In this document: positions 1-5,357 of the stretch, in pieces
Position numbering within the stretch: the first letter of the stretch is position 1
Layout of the letters: each line of letters starts with the position of its first letter
From: an uncultured Burkholderiales bacterium
GTDB taxonomy: Bacteria; Pseudomonadota; Gammaproteobacteria; Burkholderiales; Burkholderiaceae_C
DNA: 5,357 nt
Direction: 5' to 3'
Assembly (NCBI GenBank): GCA_903953985.1
Contig: CAJBLW010000343.1
Coordinates: forward strand, 1 to 5,357
The notes under the pieces: model-generated
Told to the model about the DNA's origin: nothing
What the model saw: only the letters and a program-made list of their open reading frames with translations
Databases searched by the model: none
Program-made: the position numbers and the translations under genes

Positions 1-797
1 CTGACGACTTCGAGCGAGGGCATTTCTTCGGAAAGGTAGCGGCGCAGCATGCGGCGGATGCGCTCGGTCAGGCTGGCCTGGTCGCGGTACTTGACCAGCA
101 GGCAGGCCGGGGCTTCGTGCAGGAAGGTCTCGACGCTTTCCTGGCTTTGCACCACGGGCAGGTCGAGCCACTTGGCGTCAAATCGGTAACCCCATTCGCC
201 GTCCATGAGGCGGATGGGCGCTTGAAACAGTTTGGACGCATCGCTGCGGCGTGCCACATCGCGGTCTTGGTAAACGACTTCATCCACCGGAATGCGCCGC
301 GCCGCCAGCCAGCACATGACGCCGTAGCTGAGGAACATGAACACCCGAACGGCGTAGGCCTGGCGGTCATTCAAGGCATGGCGCGGGCTCATGCGCAAAT
401 AAGCCACGCCGCCGCTGACCACCAGGCGCGGCACGAAGTCGGGCAGCAGCGCGTGGTAGTAACGCAGCCCGGCGCGCAGGGCCTCGCCCAGCTTGCGCTG
501 GCCCACCAGCATGCGGCATCCCATGGCAAACGAACCCAAGGGCAGCGGCGTGGTGCTCAGGCCCCAAAACTCGTCTCGGTGGTGGCGCACCAGCGCCGTC
601 ATCAGGCGGGCAAACTGGGTTTGGGTGACCCGCGCCAGTTTGGACTCGAGCAACGCTGGCAAGATGCCCGCCCGGCGCAGCACGGTGGCACGCTGGTCTT
701 CGTCCTCGATGGCCATGAGCATCTGCACCACCTGGTAAACCGCGATGGTGTGCTGGATGCTGTGCTGTGCAGAGGGTGCGCTTGGCGTGCGTTTCAT
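1..797 (-). CDS. AraC-family transcriptional regulator, arabinose-binding-type N-terminus (partial, C-terminus outside window)
   Basis: The 265 visible residues match the N-terminal sensor domain of the large AraC subfamily with an arabinose-binding-type domain (PF12625 type). Typical landmarks are the segment LPLGSFAMGCRMLVGQRKL (about residues 85-103), the stretch around CWLAARRIP (162-170), and LDLPVVQSQESVETFLHEAP (211-230), followed by the linker SLTERIRRMLRRYLSEEMPSLEVV that normally leads straight into the two helix-turn-helix motifs. Those DNA-binding motifs lie beyond position 1, so DNA binding is expected from the family, not seen. ATG at 797-795 is chosen because an in-frame TAG lies about a dozen codons upstream with no other start between; there is no strong Shine-Dalgarno sequence. 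It begins 25 bases after the stop of the CoA-transferase/racemase gene on the same strand, so it is probably the last visible gene of that operon and a likely regulator of it or of adjacent catabolic genes. The effector is unknown. Confidence 0.85.
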   Translation of the reverse strand, partial: MKRTPSAPSAQHSIQHTIAVYQVVQMLMAIEDEDQRATVLRRAGILPALLESKLARVTQTQFARLMTALVRHHRDEFWGLSTTPLPLGSFAMGCRMLVGQRKLGEALRAGLRYYHALLPDFVPRLVVSGGVAYLRMSPRHALNDRQAYAVRVFMFLSYGVMCWLAARRIPVDEVVYQDRDVARRSDASKLFQAPIRLMDGEWGYRFDAKWLDLPVVQSQESVETFLHEAPACLLVKYRDQASLTERIRRMLRRYLSEEMPSLEVV

Positions 798-822
798 GAC
801 TCGGTCGTGAAGGACAGAGCCT

Positions 823-1998
823 CTATCCTACGACTTTGCGTTGGCACAAAACATCAATTTCGGCGGCGTCGAGTCCCGCAGCAGTCAGCAGCTCGCGGGT
901 GTGCTGGCCCTGCAGGGGCGCGGGGCGTTGCACTTCAAAGCGGTAGCCACTCATCTGCACGGGCATGGCCATTTGTGTCATGGTCTCGCCCTGCGCGGTC
1001 TCCACCTGAACCCACATGCCCCGGGCTTGGAAGTGCGGCAGCTTTTGTGCCTCGTCGAGTTGGAGCACGGGGGTCACGCAGCAGTCGGCGCCTGCCAGCA
1101 CCTGCGCCCAGTGGGCCAGCGGGTGCGTCTGCACCGCCTGGGCCACTTCGCGCCGGACCCAGTCGTTCAAGGCCTGCGTTTTGGGAATGTGGTGCTCGGC
1201 CAAATCCGGGCGGCCCAGCAGGGTGCAAAAGCTGTCCCAGAACTTGTGCTCGAAAGCGGCCACGGCCAGGTAGCGGCCGTCTTGCGTGGGGTACAGGCCG
1301 TAGCAGGGCAGCGCCCCGGTGAGCTTGTCGCCGCCGGGCGCGGGCACGCGGCCCCGGCTGTGCAGGCCAGCGAGCGGGATCACCGCGTGGGCCAAAACAC
1401 CGTCGGCAATGGCCACGTCAACATGCCGCCCCTGCCCCGTGCGTTGCGCGTCGAACAGGGCCGCCAGGATGCCCATGACGGCGGGCATGGTGCCGCCCAG
1501 CAAGTCGCCCATGGGCAGGTTGGACAGGGCCAGCTCGCCAGACGGCGTGCCCACCTGGTCGGCCACGCCGGCATAGCCGCAGTAGTTCAGGTCGTGACCG
1601 GCTTTTTGGCTGAGCGGCCCGGTCTGGCCGTAGCCGCTGATGCTGCAATAAACCAAGCGCGGGTTGCGCGCACTGGCCACGTCGTAGCCCAAGCCCAGCC
1701 GGGCCATCACGCCCGGGCGAAAGCCTTCGACCAGCACGTCAGCGGTTTCGCACAGCTGCAGCAAAAGCTGCACGCCTTCGGGCTGCTTGAGGTCCAGGCG
1801 CATGCCGCGTTTATTGCGGTTGAGCATTTCGCGCACCGGGGGCGAGGCGTAGTCGCCCGGGCCCAGGTCTTCGATCTTGATGACATCGGCCCCCAGGTCG
1901 GCCAAGTGCAGGGTGCACATAGGACCGGGCAGCAGGCGGGTCAGGTCGAGCACGCGCACGCCTTGCAGCGGCGGGCGGTTTGGCGGCGGTCCACTCAT
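823..1998 (-). CDS. CaiB/BaiF family CoA-transferase, alpha-methylacyl-CoA racemase-like
   Basis: This 391-residue protein is a full-length family III CoA-transferase (CaiB/BaiF, PF02515). The N-terminus LQGVRVLDLTRLLPGP (residues 11-26), LADLGADVIKIE (32-43), VEGFRPGVMARLGLGY (90-105) and SGYGQTGPL (121-129) are classic for the fold. His135 in AGHDLNY and Asp165 in SNLPMGDLLGG are 30 residues apart, the same motifs and spacing as the catalytic His/Asp pair of alpha-methylacyl-CoA racemases (His126/Asp156 in the mycobacterial enzyme). Pure transferases such as formyl-CoA transferase rely on the Asp alone. A racemase acting on 2-methyl-branched acyl-CoAs is therefore plausible, but CoA transfer is not excluded. 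It would act in the cytoplasm as an interlocked dimer. The start is ATG at 1998-1996, overlapping the synthetase stop as ATGA, with a weak GGGGAA 5 bases upstream. A longer in-frame reading to 2097 would add 33 unconserved residues inside the synthetase gene and is rejected. Confidence 0.9.
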   Translation of the reverse strand: MSGPPPNRPPLQGVRVLDLTRLLPGPMCTLHLADLGADVIKIEDLGPGDYASPPVREMLNRNKRGMRLDLKQPEGVQLLLQLCETADVLVEGFRPGVMARLGLGYDVASARNPRLVYCSISGYGQTGPLSQKAGHDLNYCGYAGVADQVGTPSGELALSNLPMGDLLGGTMPAVMGILAALFDAQRTGQGRHVDVAIADGVLAHAVIPLAGLHSRGRVPAPGGDKLTGALPCYGLYPTQDGRYLAVAAFEHKFWDSFCTLLGRPDLAEHHIPKTQALNDWVRREVAQAVQTHPLAHWAQVLAGADCCVTPVLQLDEAQKLPHFQARGMWVQVETAQGETMTQMAMPVQMSGYRFEVQRPAPLQGQHTRELLTAAGLDAAEIDVLCQRKVVG

Positions 1999-3536
1999 GC
2001 GCGTTCCCCGGCTGCGGTTTTGCGCAATTCGGTCTTTTGCACCTTGCCTGCGGCTGTGAGCGGCAGTTTGTTGGCAAAGGCGTAGCTCTTGGGGCACTTG
2101 AAGCCGCTGATCAGCGCGTGGCAGTGTGCCGAGAGTTCTTCGGCGCTGACCTGCGCACCGGGCTTGAGCACGACCACGGCGTGCACGGCCTCACCCCATT
2201 TCTCGTGAGGCACACCGATCACGGCGCACATCGACACCGCCGGGTGGCTGGTGAGGGTGCTTTCGACTTCGGCCGGGTAGACGTTTTCGCCACCGGTGAT
2301 GACCATGTCTTTGATGCGGTCGATGACGTACAGGTAACCGTGCGCGTCCATCACGCCGCCGTCGCCGGTGTGCAACCAGCCGCCGGCCAAGGCCTTGCGG
2401 GTGTCTTCTTCGCGGCCCCAGTAGCCTTGCATCACAGCCGGGCCGCGCACCAGGATCTCGCCATGTGTGCCAGCGGGCAGCTCATTGCCTTCGGCGTCAG
2501 CGATGCGGATCTCGGCCGACACCCCAGCCTGCCCCGCTGAGCGGATGCGCTCGTTGTCCAGAAAGGCCGGGTCACGGGATATCGGCAAGGTTGAGACGGC
2601 GGCCGAGGTTTCGGTCATGCCGTACACATGGATGAAGTCCACCTCCGGGAAAGCCTGCAGCGCACGCCGCAACAGCGGCAGTGTGATCGGTGCCGCGCCC
2701 CACAAAATGCGCTCCAACTTAGGCAGGCCCTGCGGGTCAAAGCCGGGGGTATCGAGCAGCATTTGCAACATGCTGGGCACGATGACCAGATCGTTCACGC
2801 CTTCACGGGCCATGATCTCGACCACGGGCTGGGGCTGGAATGCCGGAACCGTCACACAGGTGCCGCCCACGATGGTCTGGCCCAGCATGCGGCCCAACCC
2901 GGCCACATGGAACATGGGTGAGGTGAGCAAGGTGACGTAATGCGGTGGGTTGAGCACCTCGGCCATGCGCCCCACCAGCGACGCCCAAAGGTTGCCGTGC
3001 GAGAGCATTACGCCCTTGGGGAATCCGGTGGTGCCACCCGTATAGACGATGGCCGCCAGCGTGTCTGGGGCGCTGCGCACATCCTCCATGGGCGATGCGG
3101 CAGCCGCTTTTTCTTCCATGGACAGGTAGCCATCGGGGGCCTGAGCTTCCCCGATGTAAATCCGATGCCGAAGGGCCGGGAGGGGGTCGGTCATGGCCTG
3201 CGCAGTCGCCATCAGGCCATCGTCCACCGCCAGCGCGCTGGCACCACAGTCGCCCAAGGCGTAGGCCACCTCGGCCACTGTCCAACGGGTGTTGATCGGG
3301 TTGATCACCAGCCCCGCCCAGGCCCCGGCCAGCAGCAATTCGATCATGCGGTCGCTGTTGAGGGCCAGCACAGACAAGCGCTCACCCTGCTGCAGGCCCA
3401 GCGCACGCAAGGCCAAAGCGGTGCGGGCCACCCGGTCCACCAGCGCCCGGTAAGTCTGGCGGCGCCTGCCTGTGACGGTGGCGATCTTGTCGGGGTGCCT
3501 TTGCATCGAGCGGTGCAAACCAGCGGTGAGGTACAT
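1995..3536 (-). CDS. AMP-dependent acyl-CoA synthetase/ligase
   Basis: This is a 513-residue member of the ANL superfamily, of normal length, that should activate a carboxylic acid with ATP and CoA through an acyl-adenylate. All core motifs are present: phosphate loop YTGGTTGFPKG (residues 165-175), YGMTET (305-310), the TGD motif (390-392, in WLHTGDGG), the hinge and adenylate-binding segment around DRIKDMVITGGENVYP (406-421), and the C-terminal catalytic lysine in AAGKVQK (Lys498). The overall look is that of a medium- or long-chain or branched acyl-CoA ligase, but the substrate cannot be read from the motifs. The start at 3536-3534 is supported by GGAGA 7 bases upstream and by the usual family N-terminus (MYLTAGLHRSMQRHPDKIA). 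The reading frame stays open to 3665, but those 43 extra codons encode low-complexity, unconserved sequence without a ribosome site. It is the first gene of the operon and is translationally coupled to the racemase/transferase. Confidence 0.94.
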   Translation of the reverse strand: MYLTAGLHRSMQRHPDKIATVTGRRRQTYRALVDRVARTALALRALGLQQGERLSVLALNSDRMIELLLAGAWAGLVINPINTRWTVAEVAYALGDCGASALAVDDGLMATAQAMTDPLPALRHRIYIGEAQAPDGYLSMEEKAAAASPMEDVRSAPDTLAAIVYTGGTTGFPKGVMLSHGNLWASLVGRMAEVLNPPHYVTLLTSPMFHVAGLGRMLGQTIVGGTCVTVPAFQPQPVVEIMAREGVNDLVIVPSMLQMLLDTPGFDPQGLPKLERILWGAAPITLPLLRRALQAFPEVDFIHVYGMTETSAAVSTLPISRDPAFLDNERIRSAGQAGVSAEIRIADAEGNELPAGTHGEILVRGPAVMQGYWGREEDTRKALAGGWLHTGDGGVMDAHGYLYVIDRIKDMVITGGENVYPAEVESTLTSHPAVSMCAVIGVPHEKWGEAVHAVVVLKPGAQVSAEELSAHCHALISGFKCPKSYAFANKLPLTAAGKVQKTELRKTAAGERA

Positions 3537-3543
3537 GCTTGTG

Positions 3544-3548
3544 TCTCC
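3544..3548 (-). promoter_or_regulatory. Ribosome binding site of the acyl-CoA synthetase
   Basis: On the minus strand GGAGA lies 7 bases before the ATG at 3536. This is the best Shine-Dalgarno match near any start in the window, and it decides the start against the longer reading frame that opens at 3665. Confidence 0.7.
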
Positions 3549-3646
3549 ATCGGTGCGGCCTGGTTGCGGCCCGTCGCCATGGGGTGATTGGACCGTGCAG
3601 GGGAATTTGCCGCAATCGCTGTAAGACTCAAAGGAATTGGCAGAAA

Positions 3647-3765
3647 GTGACATGGCACCGGGCACACACCGTCATCAAGCAATTTTTTAGCCCACAAAGC
3701 GGCCATTTTTTAAGTTCATCAAGGTGACATCTTCGACCCTCAGCATCTCTTCTAGACAGTGACAT
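3647..3765 (+). repeat. Three direct copies of GTGACAT upstream of the 250-residue gene
   Basis: GTGACAT occurs at 3647-3653, 3724-3730 and 3759-3765, all in the same orientation. In each case the base two or three before it is A (contexts AAA, AAG and ACA). The last copy ends 12 bases before the ATG at 3778. The spacings of 77 and 35 bases are not equal, so this is not a tandem array. It could be a set of binding sites for a regulator or chance. Confidence 0.3.
3678..3693 (-). promoter_or_regulatory. Candidate sigma-54-like -24/-12 element facing the acyl-CoA operon
   Basis: Read on the minus strand, GGGCTAAAAAATTGCT has GG and GC separated by exactly 10 bases and TTGCT at the -12 side, as in sigma-54 promoters. 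The -24 side (GGGCTAA) departs from the TGGCACG consensus after the first bases. Transcription would start near 3667, giving a leader of about 130 bases before the synthetase ATG. No enhancer-binding activator gene is in the window, so this is a weak candidate. Confidence 0.18.
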
Positions 3766-3777
3766 TCCTTATTCTTC

Positions 3778-4530
3778 ATGAGCACGGTATTGAACAAAGT
3801 CCTGATTGTTGGGAGCGCACCCGATGCTGTGAAAGCCGCACATTGGGACACTTCTTGTTTTACCCACACCGTGGTGATCAACAACGCGTGGAAGGCCTGT
3901 CCGTCCTGGAATTGCTTGATTTACCCTGAAGATTTTCCCATCGACAGGCACCCCAGTGCAAAGGACATGAACGGCAAACGCATTGTCACGGCCGAAGATT
4001 TTGTACCGGTTCAAAATGAATTTGGCGGCTTCGTGTATGCGGGCGGCACCATGTCTTTCACGGCTGGCTATTGGGCTCTTGGCGCTCTGAAACCCGATGT
4101 CATCGCCTACATCGGCTGCGACATGGTCTACCAAGCCAAACCCGGACAGTCGACCCATTTTTATGGCGCGGGCACGGCCGACCCCCTCAGATCCGATGTC
4201 ACCTTACAAAGCCTTGAAGCCAAGTCTTTGCGTTTACAGGCCTTGGCCCATCAAAACGGCTGTGCCGTGGTCAACCTGTCGGAACTTGAAAACTCCAGGC
4301 TTTGCTTTCCACGCTTGGCTTTTACGGCGCTTGAAGTCATGACCGAAACCCCGAGTTTTGAGGTTCAAGAGCCGTCGGCTGTTCAAGCCGCCTTGCGCGC
4401 CGAGGCCGATTTGGGCTACTGGGTCGAATCTGGGCGCTATTGGGAAGAACACAACAGGTTTGACGGCCAGAAGTTGCGTGACATTGATGCAATGTGGCTG
4501 GCCACCGCACCTGAATTGGCAACACTCTGA
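3778..4530 (+). CDS. Uncharacterised conserved-looking protein with Rossmann-like, sialyltransferase (GT42)-like motif order
   Basis: I do not recognise a named family for this 250-residue protein. It starts with a beta-strand/glycine loop KVLIVGSAPDAV (residues 7-18), followed by TVVINNAWKACPSW (31-44) and LIYPEDFP (47-54). The central block, GGFVYAGGTMSFTAGYWALG (83-102) then VIAYIGCDMVY (108-118), and STHFYGAGTADPLR (125-138) look like a nucleotide-binding core with a catalytic or ligand-binding His127. The order (VxGxxP loop, small-residue helix, strand ending in G-x-D, then a His motif, then a helix and strand AVVNLS) resembles Campylobacter-type GT42 sialyltransferases and related MptE-like domains. 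There is no signal peptide and no membrane segment, so it is likely cytosolic. The tail (residues 190-250) is acidic and rich in W and Y. ATG at 3778 is the only start after the in-frame TGA at 3760-3762; no Shine-Dalgarno sequence precedes it. Base composition is visibly less GC-rich than the operon. The function is unknown and the GT42 link is only a hypothesis. Confidence 0.82.
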   Translation: MSTVLNKVLIVGSAPDAVKAAHWDTSCFTHTVVINNAWKACPSWNCLIYPEDFPIDRHPSAKDMNGKRIVTAEDFVPVQNEFGGFVYAGGTMSFTAGYWALGALKPDVIAYIGCDMVYQAKPGQSTHFYGAGTADPLRSDVTLQSLEAKSLRLQALAHQNGCAVVNLSELENSRLCFPRLAFTALEVMTETPSFEVQEPSAVQAALRAEADLGYWVESGRYWEEHNRFDGQKLRDIDAMWLATAPELATL

Positions 4531-4577
4531 CTTAACTCACTCCCCTTGCCCTTTCTTCACAACACACGTCACACACC

Positions 4578-4811
4578 ATGACCACAGCACTCAAAATTGA
4601 AGCAGATTCCATCATGGCTTCCGATGGTCTGCGCTACACCTTCAAAGGCGGCGGCTCACCTTTCAAGGATTCTGCCAACATGGGCACCATGAGTTGCTAC
4701 CGGTGTGGGTTGCACAAGCCGCGTTCGCTGGGTTCATTCACACGCTTCTTGAACCAACGCACATTTGTATGCCAAGCGTGCACGCCGCCACCCAAAAAAT
4801 CACCCGATTGA
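4578..4811 (+). CDS. Small four-cysteine zinc-ribbon protein, function unknown
   Basis: This 77-residue protein carries two CxxC pairs, CYRC (Cys40 and Cys43) and CQAC (Cys65 and Cys68), 21 residues apart and separated by a basic stretch (HKPRSLGSFTRFLNQRTF). This is the pattern of a zinc ribbon that could bind nucleic acid or protein. The preceding segment, GLRYTFKGGGSPFKDSANMG, is glycine-rich and probably flexible. The tail is PPPKKSPD. It lies 47 bases after the 250-residue gene on the same strand and may be co-transcribed. The 4536-4577 leader is pyrimidine- and CA-rich with no Shine-Dalgarno sequence. ATG at 4614 (residue 13) is an alternative start with a weak GAAG upstream, giving 65 residues and leaving the zinc ribbon intact. 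Length, composition and the paired cysteines support a real gene, but the function cannot be inferred. Confidence 0.75.
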   Translation: MTTALKIEADSIMASDGLRYTFKGGGSPFKDSANMGTMSCYRCGLHKPRSLGSFTRFLNQRTFVCQACTPPPKKSPD

Positions 4812-4819
4812 TTTGGCCG

Positions 4820-5357
4820 TCACGCAGACGCGCCAAGCAGCCTTGGCAAACCCGTGGCGAGCCAGGGGACTGACGCGATGGCCAATGTGCCCAAGAAGAT
4901 CGCAAACAAAGCAGGCAACACCGCCACAGCCACTTCACTCACCGGCTTTTTGAACATGGCCGATGAGAAATAAATATTCAGGCCCGCCGGTGGGCACAAA
5001 AAGCCCATCTCCATGGCGGCCAGGAAAATGATGCCAAAGTGAACCGGGTCGATGCCATAGCTCATGGCCACAGGCAACAGCAAGGGCACCAAGACCACGA
5101 TGGCCGCATATATTTCCATGAGCGCACCGGCCAGCAGCAAAAACGCTGTCAACGCCAACAAGAACAAAAACTTGTCCGGAATGGCGCCTTGAACAGCCTC
5201 AATGGCCGCATCCGGGATGCCCGCGTCGATCAAGAAATTGGTCAGCGCCAAAGCCATGCCCAAAATCAACAACACACCGCCAATGATCTGGGCCGATTCG
5301 CTCAGGCATTTGAACAACAAGCGCCAACCCAATTCGCGGTGTCCCCAAGCTTGGGTC
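4820..5357 (-). CDS. TRAP transporter large permease, DctM type (partial, N-terminus outside window)
   Basis: The visible 178 residues are the C-terminal part of a TRAP transporter large membrane subunit, usually about 425 residues. Signatures include the strongly hydrophobic segments around IIGGVLLILGMALALTNFLI and FLFLLALTAFLLLAGALMEI, then VPLLLPVAMSYGIDPVHFGI, MEMGFLCPPAGLNIYF and a last membrane helix near the C-terminus (about five membrane segments in total). The GIDPVHFGI and PPAGLN motifs are typical of DctM. With a small DctQ subunit and a periplasmic DctP binding protein, neither visible here, it would import a carboxylate using the sodium or proton gradient. The frame is open through the right edge (residues TQAWGHREL come before the first TTG), so no start is assigned. 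The gene ends 8 bases from the zinc-ribbon gene in a tail-to-tail layout. A functional link to the acyl-CoA operon is possible but not shown. Confidence 0.92.
   Translation of the reverse strand, partial: TQAWGHRELGWRLLFKCLSESAQIIGGVLLILGMALALTNFLIDAGIPDAAIEAVQGAIPDKFLFLLALTAFLLLAGALMEIYAAIVVLVPLLLPVAMSYGIDPVHFGIIFLAAMEMGFLCPPAGLNIYFSSAMFKKPVSEVAVAVLPALFAIFLGTLAIASVPWLATGLPRLLGASA

Larger units (their letters stand above)
3537..3777. promoter_or_regulatory. Divergent intergenic region between the acyl-CoA operon and the 250-residue gene
   Basis: This 241-base gap separates two divergently read genes and should hold both promoters. The part from about 3660 to 3777 is AT-richer than the operon, with two copies of ATTTTTTA (3682-3689 and 3705-3712), two of TCATCAAG (3672-3679 and 3716-3723) and three of GTGACAT. 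I find no convincing sigma-70 -35/-10 pair in either direction. No RNA gene or small ORF with a good ribosome site is visible. Confidence 0.5.

Noticed and set aside
117..1322. Long plus-strand open frame of 401 codons antisense to the regulator and the CaiB-family gene
   Set aside because: It spans two well-supported minus-strand genes, has a composition rich in Arg, Ala, Pro and Gly typical of GC-rich shadow frames, and shows no recognisable motif or ribosome site.
841..2085. Plus-strand open frame of 414 codons mirroring almost the whole CaiB-family gene
   Set aside because: The opposite strand encodes a protein with all family motifs. The antisense product is His/Gln/Ala-rich with no domain, as expected from codon bias on the other strand.
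1999..2097. N-terminal extension of the CaiB-family protein by 33 codons
   Set aside because: It lies wholly within the synthetase coding region. The start at 1998 gives the ATGA overlap and the usual family N-terminus.
2940..3587. Plus-strand open frame of 215 codons antisense to the synthetase
   Set aside because: It is a shadow of the synthetase gene, with no conserved motif and no ribosome site.
3537..3665. N-terminal extension of the acyl-CoA synthetase by 43 codons
   Set aside because: It has no ribosome site at 3665 and no similarity to the family N-terminus, whereas ATG at 3536 has GGAGA at good spacing and begins where homologs begin.
4794..4817. Possible bidirectional terminator hairpin between the convergent genes (AAATC paired with GATTT)
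   Set aside because: The stem is only about five AT-rich base pairs with an 8-base loop and no run of T after it in either direction, too weak to call.

Overview
The window looks like a stretch of a betaproteobacterial chromosome, most likely Burkholderiales and possibly Comamonadaceae-like. This is inferred from the GC-rich coding style, the gene families present and the overall protein character, not from any marker gene. It holds six protein-coding genes. Two of them are cut by the window edges. I see no RNA gene, insertion sequence, CRISPR array or phage gene.

Left part (1-3536, all on the minus strand). Reading from right to left this is a compact three-gene operon: an AMP-forming acyl-CoA synthetase (3536-1995), a CaiB/BaiF family protein with alpha-methylacyl-CoA racemase-type active-site residues (1998-823), and an AraC-family regulator with an arabinose-binding-type N-terminal domain (797 to beyond position 1). 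Synthetase and racemase/transferase share an ATGA overlap, and the regulator starts 25 bases after the second stop codon. The logical reading is that an unknown carboxylic acid is activated to its CoA thioester, that thioester is epimerised or the CoA is moved to another acid, and the regulator controls this or a neighbouring catabolic set. The substrate cannot be read from the sequence.

Middle (3537-3777). This divergent intergenic region of 241 bases is visibly AT-richer than the operon. It carries three copies of the 7-mer GTGACAT, a repeated ATTTTTTA and a weak sigma-54-like GG-N10-GC element facing the operon.

Right part. Two plus-strand genes follow: an uncharacterised 250-residue protein (3778-4530) whose motif order resembles GT42 sialyltransferases and related Rossmann-like families, and a 77-residue four-cysteine zinc-ribbon protein (4578-4811). 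Neither has a recognisable Shine-Dalgarno sequence. They converge, with only 8 bases between stop codons, on the 3' end of a minus-strand TRAP transporter large permease gene (DctM type, 4820 to beyond 5357). That transporter might import an organic acid.

Nothing here is a clear new multi-gene system. The most interesting element is the uncharacterised 250-residue protein and its small zinc-ribbon neighbour.
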